A DNA stretch of 64,000 nt from Hyphomicrobiales bacterium (GTDB lineage Bacteria; Pseudomonadota; Alphaproteobacteria; Rhizobiales; Beijerinckiaceae): assembly GCA_027488155.1 (NCBI GenBank), contig JAIYCE010000059.1, forward strand, positions 22,692 through 86,691, in the 5' to 3' direction. The position numbers and the translations under genes were made by a program. The notes beneath the pieces were generated by a model. That model had not been told where the DNA came from. It was given only the letters and a program-made list of their open reading frames with translations, and searched no databases. Within the stretch, counting starts at the first letter, position 1, and the number at the start of each line of letters is the position of its first letter. Positions 41,196-50,072 of this stretch are shown piece by piece.

Positions 41196-41863
41196 GTGCG
41201 CGCGAAGAAATCTTCGGTGCAGTACGCCGCTCGCTGGGCGTCACAGGTCAAGAGCAACCGCGCCGCGAAGCGGTCAATGAGCGTATTGCGAAAGCGCCAC
41301 GGGGCATTGTGCCCGAACGCGGCCAGCTCTCGGGCGAAGCCTTATTGGCTCTGTTTGAAGAACAGGCCAAAGCGACACTCGCCACGATCGACCGCGTCAA
41401 AGATCGCGCCGCCGTGCCGGACGCGATTGCCGATTTTCTGCGGCGAACCAATTTACCCGCGCGTCTGCGCATGGGTGCCGATCCGCGACTTGGCGAAATG
41501 CCATGGGACAAGACCGCGCTCGAAGTTTCGCATGGCAAAAGCGATGGCGGCGATCTGGTTGCCGTCAATCACGCTTTCGCAGGCGTAGCGGAAACCGGCA
41601 CGCTCATCCTGACGTCGGGACCGGACAATCCGACGACTTTGAACTTCTTACCCGACTACGCGATTGTCATCGTCGATGCGAAGGATGTGCGCGGCTCATA
41701 TGAAGACGTCTGGCAACGCATCCGCGATCGCGATGGCAAGGGCCATATGCCACGCACGGTCAACTGGATCACCGGCCCCTCGCGCTCGGGCGACATCGAA
41801 CAGAAATTATTGCTCGGCGCGCATGGGCCGCGCTCGGTGCATATTGTGCTGGTAGGGGAGTAA
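41192..41863 (+). CDS. lutC: L-lactate utilization protein LutC-like (LUD domain)
   Basis: Third subunit of the LutABC complex, 223 residues, a LUD-domain protein without Fe-S cysteines. The conserved FAGVAETGTLILTSGPDNPTTLNFLPDYAIVIV region is present (short motif: GVAETGTLILTSG). No LldR-type regulator or lactate permease is adjacent, so induction is not explained by the window. Confidence 0.92.
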   Translation: MSAREEIFGAVRRSLGVTGQEQPRREAVNERIAKAPRGIVPERGQLSGEALLALFEEQAKATLATIDRVKDRAAVPDAIADFLRRTNLPARLRMGADPRLGEMPWDKTALEVSHGKSDGGDLVAVNHAFAGVAETGTLILTSGPDNPTTLNFLPDYAIVIVDAKDVRGSYEDVWQRIRDRDGKGHMPRTVNWITGPSRSGDIEQKLLLGAHGPRSVHIVLVGE

Positions 41864-41937
41864 ATCCGGCATTCAAGGTGCTGCCACCGAAAGTCTGGTT
41901 GCTCCCTTGGCTGCTCCTCACTAAGGTTCTTCAACCA

Positions 41938-42110
41938 TGTCGGTGCCCCCATGGTGGGGGTGAAACTGGGAATGCGGTGCGGGACGTTGTCCCTATTCCG
42001 CAGCTGCCCCCGCAACTGTGAGCGGCGAGCCTGAAACCGAAACCACTGGATCATCACGATCCGGGAAGGGGTTTTAAGGCTGTGACCCGTGAGCCAGGAG
42101 ACCGGCCGAC
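41938..42110 (+). promoter_or_regulatory. Cobalamin (adenosylcobalamin) riboswitch
   Basis: The leader shows the conserved cobalamin aptamer blocks in order: CGGTGCCCCC, GGGAATGCGGTG, CCGCAGCTGCCCCCGCAACT, then the B12 box GAGCCAGGAGACCGGCC at 42091-42107. It lies directly ahead of btuB. The btuB start used here is 45 bases after the B12 box, which allows ligand-dependent hiding of the ribosome site. It should switch off btuB-btuC-btuD when cobalamin is plentiful. Confidence 0.95.
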
Positions 42111-42151
42111 ATATCACGCCAATGCTGTCGGTGGGACGGCTCGAGGTTGAT

Positions 42152-44128
42152 ATGAACGCGCTCTGGCGCTTTGTGCCGCGTCTGCGGCCCAGTCTCTTTG
42201 CAGCCTGCGCTGCACTCTCTTCGCCTGCTTTCGCCCAGTTGCAAGATGCCCCATCATCGAACGAAATCGTGGTGACACCTCTGCGGGCACCGCAAGCCGT
42301 TGCGAAGACTGGATCCTCTGTGACAGTCATCACGCGCGACGAAATCGAAAACAAAGCCGCCAAAAGCCTTGCCGACGTACTCCGCCCGGTCGAGGGCGTG
42401 TTCGTGTCCGAGCGTGGCGGAATTGGCGGAAATACATCGATTACGCTGCGTGGCTCCAAGCCAAGCCAGACCCTGGTTATGATCGACGGCGTACGTGTCG
42501 GCGACCCATCCTCCATCGCGGGCGATTTCGATTTTGGCGGTTATTCGCCTTCCGATATCGAACGCATCGAGATTTTGCGCGGGCCGCAATCCGCACTTTA
42601 TGGGTCGGATGCGATGGGCGGTGTCATCAACATCGTCACGCGGAAGGGGGCCGGTAATCCGAAGGCATCCTTGACGATCGAGGGCGGTTCTTACGGCACG
42701 GCACTCGCGCGCGCCGCGCTCACCGGATCGTATGGCGATTTCAATTACGCCTTCTCGCTGAATGGCTTGCGGACCGACGGATTTTCGAGCTTCGGTTATC
42801 GCATCGGGCGATATGCCGCTTATGGCCCGTTCGGAGCCGATCCGGCACAAAAAATCAATGGTAGCGCTCGCCTTGGCTGGTCCAATGGCAATGGTGTCAG
42901 CATTGAGGCGGGCTATCTCGGCTTCTGGTCAAATGTCCATTACGACAATGCCGTTACCCCGGGCACGACGCCCGAGGATATGCGCTTTGCCGACGTGACG
43001 CTCAACCGGCAGCGCGCCTTTACCAATCAATTCTGGGCGAAGGGTGCCGTCGACGGTCTCGATGGGCGAATGACGACCACGCTCAATGTGTTCGGCAACC
43101 GCTCCGATCGCAATTCCCTCAATGATTGGTCGTCATCATGGGGACCCTATCTTGCCACAAATGATTACAGCGGCCAGCGCTACGGCGCCGAACTGCAGAA
43201 CAATTTCAAGATCAACGAAAGCTTTTTGCTGATCAGCGGCCTCAGAAACGAGACAGAAACGGCGAAGAGCACAACGGGGCCGGTACCGCGCAATGCGGCG
43301 CTCGCCACGATTGATGTCGATGCAAGCCAGGTGACGAATTCAGCCTTCACGATGCTGCAATGGACGCCGACAGATCGGTGGTCGTTCAGTTTCGGCGGTC
43401 GCGTCGACGGCGTCGAGAGCATCGACAATTTTTGGACGTGGCGCGGGACAGCCGCCTACGATCTCACGACGACAACAAAGCTACGCGCCAGCGTCGGAAC
43501 CGGCGCGAAAGCGCCCTCACTCTACCAAATGTATTCAATCTATGGGCCGATCGCCAATAATCTTCCGGCCTTGCAGCCCGAACACAATATCGGCGTCGAT
43601 GCAGGAATCGACCAGACGCTGCTCAATGGCCGTCTTGCGCTGTCCGGCACTGCATTTTGGTCGCGCTACCGCAATCTCATCGATTTCAGCTGCGCCGGCT
43701 TTGCGTGTGTCTATTACAATGTCGGGCGCGCACTCATCTCGGGCGTGGAGACTTCGGCAAAATACAATCTGCTGCCGGGCGAATGGCTCGTGAAAGGCAG
43801 CTATACCTATCTCTATGGCGAGAATCTCGATACGAATTCGCAATTGCTGCGGCGGCCGCGTAATCGTGGCAGCATCAGCGCCATCTATACCGGCATTACT
43901 AATACAGAGATCGAAGCGCAGCTTTATCTCGTCGGCTCGCAACGCGATTACGGCAATGTAACGCTTGCCCCTTATGCGCGGCTCGACCTTTGGGCGCGTT
44001 ACAGATTCAACGACAATTTTTCCGCCTATCTGCGCGCCGAAAACCTGACTAATGCGCAATATCAGGAAGTGTATGGTTATGGCACGACAGGGCGTGCCAT
44101 CTATGCCGGCTTGAAGGCGACGTGGTGA
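42152..44128 (+). CDS. btuB: TonB-dependent vitamin B12 receptor
   Basis: Outer-membrane receptor importing cobalamins. A signal peptide ends near SSPAFAQ; a TonB-box-like NEIVVTPLRAP follows. The plug domain has IERIEILRGPQSALYGSDAMGG, and the last residue is an aromatic (GLKATW), as expected for a beta-barrel. The track start at 42089 lies inside the riboswitch B12 box; the ATG at 42152 (MNALWRFVPRLRP) with GAGG upstream is chosen, giving 658 residues. The riboswitch supports B12 as substrate. Confidence 0.93.
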   Translation: MNALWRFVPRLRPSLFAACAALSSPAFAQLQDAPSSNEIVVTPLRAPQAVAKTGSSVTVITRDEIENKAAKSLADVLRPVEGVFVSERGGIGGNTSITLRGSKPSQTLVMIDGVRVGDPSSIAGDFDFGGYSPSDIERIEILRGPQSALYGSDAMGGVINIVTRKGAGNPKASLTIEGGSYGTALARAALTGSYGDFNYAFSLNGLRTDGFSSFGYRIGRYAAYGPFGADPAQKINGSARLGWSNGNGVSIEAGYLGFWSNVHYDNAVTPGTTPEDMRFADVTLNRQRAFTNQFWAKGAVDGLDGRMTTTLNVFGNRSDRNSLNDWSSSWGPYLATNDYSGQRYGAELQNNFKINESFLLISGLRNETETAKSTTGPVPRNAALATIDVDASQVTNSAFTMLQWTPTDRWSFSFGGRVDGVESIDNFWTWRGTAAYDLTTTTKLRASVGTGAKAPSLYQMYSIYGPIANNLPALQPEHNIGVDAGIDQTLLNGRLALSGTAFWSRYRNLIDFSCAGFACVYYNVGRALISGVETSAKYNLLPGEWLVKGSYTYLYGENLDTNSQLLRRPRNRGSISAIYTGITNTEIEAQLYLVGSQRDYGNVTLAPYARLDLWARYRFNDNFSAYLRAENLTNAQYQEVYGYGTTGRAIYAGLKATW

Positions 44129-44129
44129 C

Positions 44130-45134
44130 ATGACGATGCGCGCCGCCCCCCTCGTACCGGCGCTCATTGCCCTTCTCATCGTGCTAAGCAGCGCATCGCT
44201 CCTGGTCGGTTCGGTTTCGCTCTCATGGAGCGATCTTGGCAAAGGCCTCGTCGGACAGGACCCGATTGCTGCACTGATCCTTTACGACATCCGCCTGCCG
44301 CGCACGGTGCTGGCGCTTGGCGTCGGTTTCGTACTGGGTCTGTCAGGTGCGGCACTGCAAGGGCTTTTGCGCAATCCGCTCGCCGACCCCGCTCTGTTCG
44401 GCGCGCCGCAAGCGGCAGCACTGGGAGCCGTGGCCGTTCTCTACACGGGCATGGTGGAGGCGCTGTCGTTCGCGTTGCCGGTGGCAGCCCTTGGCGGTGC
44501 GCTCTTGTCGGTTCTGCTCGTTCTCGCCGTTGCGGGACGCGTTGCCGGCGTCACCACGCTCATCCTTGCGGGGCTGGCTATTGCCAGCCTCGCCGGGGCC
44601 CTCACATCAATCGTGATTAATCTGTCGGCCAATCCCTTTGCGGTCACAGAAATTGTTTTCTGGCTGCTCGGCTCGTTTGAGGATCGCTCGTTTCGCCATG
44701 TGGCAATGGCAGCTCCTTTTATGGCGATCGGTTCGCTTATCTTGCTGCGCGCCGGGGAAACTTTACGCGCGCTGACACTTGGCGAGGAAACGGCCGAAAG
44801 CCTGGGCATGTCGCTGGTGCGCGAGCGCATTCTGATCGTGCTTGGCGTCGCCTGCGCTTTGGGCGGTGCCGTCTCTGTTTCCGGTGCGATCGGCTTTGTC
44901 GGGCTCGTTGCACCGCATCTGGTGCGTGATGCCGTCAAGGGCGATCCAAAAGCAGTCTTGTTGCCTGCGGCTTTGACTGGAGCAGCGCTGACGCTTGGGG
45001 CCGATATGCTGGCACGGCTTATTCCAGCACCGACGGAACTTAAGGTCGGCGCGCTCACCGCCTTGATGGGTGTGCCATTCTTTCTGGCGATCCTCGCAAG
45101 GCGGCGCGGTGCGATTGCGGCGGATGCATCATGA
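44130..45134 (+). CDS. btuC: Vitamin B12 ABC transporter permease
   Basis: FecCD-type inner-membrane permease with about 10 helices in 334 residues. LSGAALQGLLRNPLADPALFG and GAIGFVGLVAPHLVRDAVKGD are family signatures; the latter holds the loop that contacts the ATPase. It starts one base after btuB. Substrate assigned from the riboswitch and btuB context. Confidence 0.92.
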   Translation: MTMRAAPLVPALIALLIVLSSASLLVGSVSLSWSDLGKGLVGQDPIAALILYDIRLPRTVLALGVGFVLGLSGAALQGLLRNPLADPALFGAPQAAALGAVAVLYTGMVEALSFALPVAALGGALLSVLLVLAVAGRVAGVTTLILAGLAIASLAGALTSIVINLSANPFAVTEIVFWLLGSFEDRSFRHVAMAAPFMAIGSLILLRAGETLRALTLGEETAESLGMSLVRERILIVLGVACALGGAVSVSGAIGFVGLVAPHLVRDAVKGDPKAVLLPAALTGAALTLGADMLARLIPAPTELKVGALTALMGVPFFLAILARRRGAIAADAS

Positions 45135-45898
45135 CTGAGCTTGCCGCACAACGCCTCTCCGTTTCACTGAGTGGCCGACCCGTCCTGAAGGAGATCGATT
45201 TGATCGCCCGGAGCGGCGAATTGATTTGTATTCTGGGACCGAACGGCGCTGGAAAATCGACTTTGCTACGCGCGCTTGCAGGCCTTCTGAAAACGCGTGG
45301 CGTTACGCTGGATGGTCGCGACATCAACGGCGTGTCGCCAAAAGAGCGCGCCCGTACGATCAGTTGGTTGCCGCAAACGGGACAGGCGGTCTGGCCGCTG
45401 CCTGTACGCTCCCTCGTTGCGCTGGGCCGTATGCCATATGGTGCAACGCTCGACAGTCTGAGCGCACGCGACGATGGCGCGATTGCGGCGGCACTTACAG
45501 CGTGCGATCTCGAGACGCTGGCGGCGCGCGATGTCACCACGCTTTCGGGCGGCGAGCGGGCGCGGGCCTTGCTCGCGCGCGCATTGGCCGTCGAAGCGCC
45601 CATCCTTCTGGCAGACGAGCCCGTATCGGCGCTTGATCCACGCCATCAACTCAGCGTGATGGAGACGCTACAAGCGCAGGCGCAGGCCAACCGGCTCGTG
45701 ATTGTAGTGCTGCATGATCTTGCGCTCGCGGCGCGCTTTGCGGATCGAATCATCCTGATGCAGGCTGGCAGGATCGCAGCCGATGGACCCCCCAATGCGG
45801 TTTTGACGGCAGAGCGGCTCGGCGCGGTGTTCGGGGTCGAGATCGTCACGGTGGAGCGAGACGGCACGCGCGCCGTGCTGCCATGGGCGGCACGCTAG
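45131..45898 (+). CDS. btuD: Vitamin B12 ABC transporter ATP-binding protein
   Basis: ABC ATPase of 255 residues. Walker A is LGPNGAGKSTLLRALAG, the signature is TTLSGGERARALLARALA, and Walker B is APILLADEPVSALDP. Overlaps btuC by 4 bases. No periplasmic binding protein gene (btuF) is next to it in the window. Confidence 0.92.
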   Translation: MTELAAQRLSVSLSGRPVLKEIDLIARSGELICILGPNGAGKSTLLRALAGLLKTRGVTLDGRDINGVSPKERARTISWLPQTGQAVWPLPVRSLVALGRMPYGATLDSLSARDDGAIAAALTACDLETLAARDVTTLSGGERARALLARALAVEAPILLADEPVSALDPRHQLSVMETLQAQAQANRLVIVVLHDLALAARFADRIILMQAGRIAADGPPNAVLTAERLGAVFGVEIVTVERDGTRAVLPWAAR

Positions 45899-45906
45899 AG
45901 CTGACA

Positions 45907-46245
45907 CTAGGCCGAAGTGCGGTTTCCATGGACGCAGAGATCGGTCACAACCCAAGAGCGGTTCACTTTGCGCACAAGGCCCTTGTGCAAAAGGATCTGC
46001 AATTTGCGGCGCACCGTCTCTCGCGAAAGGCCGGTGAGCCGTGCGAGCTCGATAGCGGTAACTGGCGTAAGGGCCAGCATCATCCGGCTAGAATCCCGAA
46101 CATTGCTGAAATAGACGCTGGTCAGCAGAAACCACGACGCGATATCGATCCGGTGGACACGCTGAAACCGGTCAAAGCTCTCAAATACGATGGTAGCAGT
46201 CTCGGCGGGAAAGGCTGGGAGGGACGCGGAAGACGGAACAGTCAT
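45907..46245 (-). CDS. Small winged-helix regulator, paralogue of the divergent neighbour
   Basis: A 112-residue protein (from an ATG at 46245; the track opens at 46332) with a C-terminal winged HTH: IELARLTGLSRETVRRKLQIL followed by GLVRKVNRSWVVTDL. The N-terminal half is hydrophobic-helical (IDIASWFLLTSVYFSNV). The same architecture and the shared ETVRRKL helix are in the divergent gene at 46492. The HTH resembles Crp- or MarR-like wings without a recognisable sensor domain. Ligand and targets unknown. It is convergent with btuD, with only 8 bases between. Confidence 0.7.
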   Translation of the reverse strand: MTVPSSASLPAFPAETATIVFESFDRFQRVHRIDIASWFLLTSVYFSNVRDSSRMMLALTPVTAIELARLTGLSRETVRRKLQILLHKGLVRKVNRSWVVTDLCVHGNRTSA

Positions 46246-46491
46246 AATTGCTTCATTTTTGATCAATGAATTTTCAAGCGCTACGGGCTGGAATGGCGGC
46301 CACAAACGGAGTTTGAGCGGCAGGGTAGCCACGGTGTTTCACCCCAACCGGGTGGGATTCAACCATATTTCGATCCAGAAAGGAAATAGCGGCAACGACA
46401 AGGTCCCCATTCAATCCGTTTTGGCATCACAAATCATGGGCACCGGCTGGGCCATGCCATAAACATTGTTCTCCCTAGGCGTAGCGCGTCA

Positions 46492-46833
46492 ATGAACCAG
46501 CCAACTGAAATTCTGAACCTCGCAACACGCGTGAAAAAAGCCCTTGCAGGGGTCTTCAAATTTCGCGCCGCTACCAGCCTCGATATTGAGCAGGTTCTGA
46601 TCTATCTCGCGCTGGGTAGCATGAATTTGGAAGGATCGCACAGCACGGTCGTCACCGTCCAACCGGTCAATATTGCAACACTCTGCCAAGCAATCGACTT
46701 GCCGCGCGAAACGGTGCGGCGAAAGCTCATGCAGCTTGAAGACCAAAAATTTGTACGACGGTCGGCCGCCGGATTTTTCATCGACGATCTCAATCGCTGG
46801 AGCGAACTCGCAAGTCGTCTTGGCTTGTTATAA
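46492..46833 (+). CDS. Small winged-helix regulator, paralogue of the divergent neighbour
   Basis: A 113-residue protein with a C-terminal winged HTH, IATLCQAIDLPRETVRRKLMQ then KFVRRSAAGFFIDDL. It aligns along most of its length with the divergent 45907-46245 product, including the helical segment SLDIEQVLIYLALGSMNLEG. No good ribosome site is seen ahead of the ATG. The pair shares a 246-base divergent region and lies beside the TTT transporter operon, which it may regulate. That role is inference. Confidence 0.7.
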   Translation: MNQPTEILNLATRVKKALAGVFKFRAATSLDIEQVLIYLALGSMNLEGSHSTVVTVQPVNIATLCQAIDLPRETVRRKLMQLEDQKFVRRSAAGFFIDDLNRWSELASRLGLL

Positions 46834-46886
46834 GAAAACGGCCAGGACTGGCCCGGCCGCTCTCTCATTCTTCATAGAAGCTGACT

Positions 46887-47861
46887 TTACTGCGCAACCG
46901 CGCCCGCGGCCTTGATCACCGGCGTCCAACGGGCGACTTCCTGCGCCACGAAGGTGCCAAGTGCTTCCTGCGTCTGGCCAGCCTTGTCCGGCAGGACAGC
47001 GCCAAGATCGAGCAGGCGCTTGCGCGTATTTTCATCGCTCAACGCTTTACCGAGCGCATCGTTAAGCTTCGCCGTGATGTCTTTCGGCGCACCCTTCGGC
47101 GCGAAAACGGCGTTCCACGCGCTAACCTGATATTCGGGAAGACCCGCTTCCTTCGTGGTTGGCACGTCTGGCAAGGCCGGCGAGCGCTCAGGTGTCGCAA
47201 TCGCATACGCCTTGATGTTGCCACCCTTAATCTGTTCGACAAGGTTGACGATCTGGTCGCACATGAAATCGACCTGACCGGAGACAAGGTCGTTCAGCGC
47301 AGGGCCGGTGCCCCTGAAGGGAACCTGTGTCGGCTTGAGACCAGCCTGCGCATTCAGCAGCAAGCATGTGGTGTGCGAGACAGAGCCGATACCGGCATGA
47401 GCCTCGTTGATTTTGTCTCCATCCGCTTTCGCCTTAGCGAGGAATTCCTTCAAATCCTTGGCCGGAAAATTCTTCTTCGCGACGATCAAGATCGGCGTGC
47501 CAGCGGCCATTCCGATCGGTTCGAAATCTTTGGTCGGATCGTATTTGAGATTGGGATAGAGCGCAGGTGCAGCACCATGCGTTCCCATGTGTCCCATCAT
47601 GATTGTGTAGCCATCGGGGGCCGATTGCGCCGCGCGAGTCGTACCCGTGGTGCCGCCTGCACCGGCGACGTTTTCGACAACGATCTGCTGGCCGAGCGTT
47701 TTCGACATACTGTCGGCGACGATGCGCGCGATCACATCGGTCGGCCCGCCAGCTGCAAAAGGCACGATCATGGTGATCGGTTTCGCAGGATAGGATTGAG
47801 CCCAAGCGGGTCCGGCAGCCAGAACGGCCGCCAAGCCCAGAGCCGATAGTATGGATTTCAT
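46887..47861 (-). CDS. tctC: Tripartite tricarboxylate transporter substrate-binding protein (Bug family)
   Basis: Periplasmic binding protein of 324 residues with a signal peptide ending AAGPAWAQSYP. Bug-family hallmarks are KPITMIVPFAAGGPTDVIARIVAD, VVENVAGAGGTTGT and VSAWNAVFAPKGAPKD. It is the last gene of the tctB-tctA-tctC unit. Ligands of this family are mostly carboxylates; the exact one cannot be read here. Confidence 0.92.
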   Translation of the reverse strand: MKSILSALGLAAVLAAGPAWAQSYPAKPITMIVPFAAGGPTDVIARIVADSMSKTLGQQIVVENVAGAGGTTGTTRAAQSAPDGYTIMMGHMGTHGAAPALYPNLKYDPTKDFEPIGMAAGTPILIVAKKNFPAKDLKEFLAKAKADGDKINEAHAGIGSVSHTTCLLLNAQAGLKPTQVPFRGTGPALNDLVSGQVDFMCDQIVNLVEQIKGGNIKAYAIATPERSPALPDVPTTKEAGLPEYQVSAWNAVFAPKGAPKDITAKLNDALGKALSDENTRKRLLDLGAVLPDKAGQTQEALGTFVAQEVARWTPVIKAAGAVAQ

Positions 47862-47941
47862 GGCATTCTCCCTTGAGATGTTCTTGTTTTCAATTCCGCC
47901 GTCCCAGTCAGATTCCGCGGACGGCTTGGTCCGTGAACAGC

Positions 47942-49444
47942 TTATTCCGTGAATACCTCGTCACGGCCCTTACGGATCGCGGGCAAGAGCGCAATGACCA
48001 ACATGATGGCAGCCACCAGCAACAACCCACCCGAAACAGGTCGCTCCACAAATGTGGCAAAACTGCCGCGTGACAAGATGAGCGCTTGTCGCAGCTTCTC
48101 TTCCATCAACTTGCCGAGCACGAAGCCAAGCAGCAATGGGGCAGGCTCATAGCCGAATTTGAGCAGGGCATAGCCGACCAGACCGAAAAAGGCGGTGAAT
48201 ATCACGTCCGATGTCGAATTGTTGATCGAGTAGATCCCGATGCAGCAGAACAGCAGAATAGCCGGATACAGCAGGCTGTAGGGCACCTTCAGCAGGCGGA
48301 CCCAGAGCCCGACGAGCGGGAGGTTGATGATGAGCAGCATCAGATTGCCAACCCACATCGAAGCGATCATGCCCCAGAACAATTGCGGGTTCTTCGTCAC
48401 GACCTGAGGGCCGGGAATAATGCCGTGAATGGTCATGGCACCGACCATCAACGCCATCACCGCGTTCGGTGGGATGCCCAGCGTGAGTAATGGGATAAAG
48501 GCCGTCTGCGCCCCGGCATTGTTCGCTGCTTCAGGACCGGCAATGCCCTCGATGGCGCCGCGGCCGAAACGCGACGGCTCCTTTGCGATCTTCTTTTCAA
48601 GTGTGTAGGACGCAAAAGGCCCCAGCACAGCGCCATTGCCCGGTAGAATGCCGAGAACGGCACCAAGACCCGTTCCGCGTAGAATTGGCGGCAAAGCCTG
48701 CTTGAAATCCTCTTTGCTCGGCAAGAGGCGTCCGATTTTGCCGCGCACCACATCACGCGTTTCAGGATTTTCGAGATTGCGGATGATTTCGGCGAAACCG
48801 AAAATACCCATCGCCAAGACTGCAAAATCGACCCCATCCGACAATTCTGCAATACCGAAGGTGAGGCGTTCTTGACCCGTTTCGAGATCGGTGCCGACGG
48901 TCGAGAGCAACAATCCAACCACAATCATCGCGATCGCTTTAGGCAATGAACCACGTGCGAGCACGACGGCAAACACAAGGCCCATAACCATCAACGAGAA
49001 ATATTCCGCCGGGCCAAACAAAAGTGCGAGCTTGGTGAGCGGTGCGCCGAGCGCGGCAATCACCAGCGTGGCAATGCTGCCCGCGATGAACGATCCGATG
49101 GCCGCGATCCCGAGCGCAACACCGGCCCGGCCTTGCCGCGCCATCTGGTGACCATCGAGCGTGGTGACCACACTCGTCGCCTCGCCTGGTATGTTGACGA
49201 GGATCGCCGTCGTCGAGCCGCCATATTGCGCGCCGTAATAAATGCCGGCGAGCATGATGAGCGCGCCTGTCGGATCGATTCCGAACGTGACTGGCAACAA
49301 CATCGCAATCGTAGCGATCGGGCCAACGCCGGGTAGAACGCCGATTAACGTACCAACGAGGCAGCCAAGAAAACAAAGACCAATATTCTTGAGGCTCAGC
49401 GCAGTTGAAAAACCCAGCGCGAGATTATCGACGAATTGTTCCAT
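47942..49444 (-). CDS. tctA: Tripartite tricarboxylate transporter large membrane subunit
   Basis: Large permease subunit with about 12 helices in 500 residues. Conserved TctA segments are GVLPGVGPIATIAMLLPVTF, YYGAQYGGSTTAILVNIPGE and GILPGNGAVLGPFASY. It starts 9 bases after tctB and is followed by tctC after 80 bases. Confidence 0.94.
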   Translation of the reverse strand: MEQFVDNLALGFSTALSLKNIGLCFLGCLVGTLIGVLPGVGPIATIAMLLPVTFGIDPTGALIMLAGIYYGAQYGGSTTAILVNIPGEATSVVTTLDGHQMARQGRAGVALGIAAIGSFIAGSIATLVIAALGAPLTKLALLFGPAEYFSLMVMGLVFAVVLARGSLPKAIAMIVVGLLLSTVGTDLETGQERLTFGIAELSDGVDFAVLAMGIFGFAEIIRNLENPETRDVVRGKIGRLLPSKEDFKQALPPILRGTGLGAVLGILPGNGAVLGPFASYTLEKKIAKEPSRFGRGAIEGIAGPEAANNAGAQTAFIPLLTLGIPPNAVMALMVGAMTIHGIIPGPQVVTKNPQLFWGMIASMWVGNLMLLIINLPLVGLWVRLLKVPYSLLYPAILLFCCIGIYSINNSTSDVIFTAFFGLVGYALLKFGYEPAPLLLGFVLGKLMEEKLRQALILSRGSFATFVERPVSGGLLLVAAIMLVIALLPAIRKGRDEVFTE

Positions 49445-49453
49445 AACTGTGGC

Positions 49454-49936
49454 TCACAAAAACGTGATGACAGGGATCGGCAAACGCAGAGCCACTTTGA
49501 AAAGCAGGATACAAAAGGCCGTGAGCACGACCGAGAAGATCAGCGTATGCTTCCAATTGGTTTGCGGATCGGCCGCTCCAGCGATCAGCATGGTCAGCGG
49601 CCCAGCGACCACCAGACCGAAGAGGCGAACCGTGAGCGCGAAGGTGATGATCGAGCCTAAGACGAACAGAAGGCCGCGGAAGCTCCAACGTTCGAAAGCG
49701 ACCCCGGGCCGCAAAGCGCCGATTAGAGCGATGGCGATACCGAACGCGCCCAAAAGGACGGCAAGCGCCGTGGGCAACATGCCCGCACCCATCGAACGCA
49801 AGGTGCCGAGCGGTAAGCCCTTGGCCTGCCAAAACGCAATCAACGCCACCGCAATCAAAAATAGGCCCGCAGCAATATCCTGCGTTCCGCGCGCGGCATG
49901 AGGGACGGATTGATCCCCTGTCTGATCTGGCGCCAT
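49454..49936 (-). CDS. tctB: Tripartite tricarboxylate transporter small membrane subunit
   Basis: Small membrane subunit with four helices. The ORF track starts at 50080; the ATG at 49936 (MAPDQTGDQSVPHAARGTQD) has GGGGGAG five bases upstream and gives 160 residues, the usual size. It is the first gene of tctBAC and divergent from the TerC-like gene. No TctDE two-component pair is adjacent. Confidence 0.9.
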   Translation of the reverse strand: MAPDQTGDQSVPHAARGTQDIAAGLFLIAVALIAFWQAKGLPLGTLRSMGAGMLPTALAVLLGAFGIAIALIGALRPGVAFERWSFRGLLFVLGSIITFALTVRLFGLVVAGPLTMLIAGAADPQTNWKHTLIFSVVLTAFCILLFKVALRLPIPVITFL

Positions 49937-50072
49937 AGTCTCCCCCCGTCGAACCGATCTTATGACCGTTTGATCTTTACCTTCAGCATACCATGAGGGG
50001 TGCATTTGGCCAGAGCGCCCGAAATAGGTCCGGGGTCTTGCGCCGGTCGCGGATTCACGGTAGCGGGCGCTC

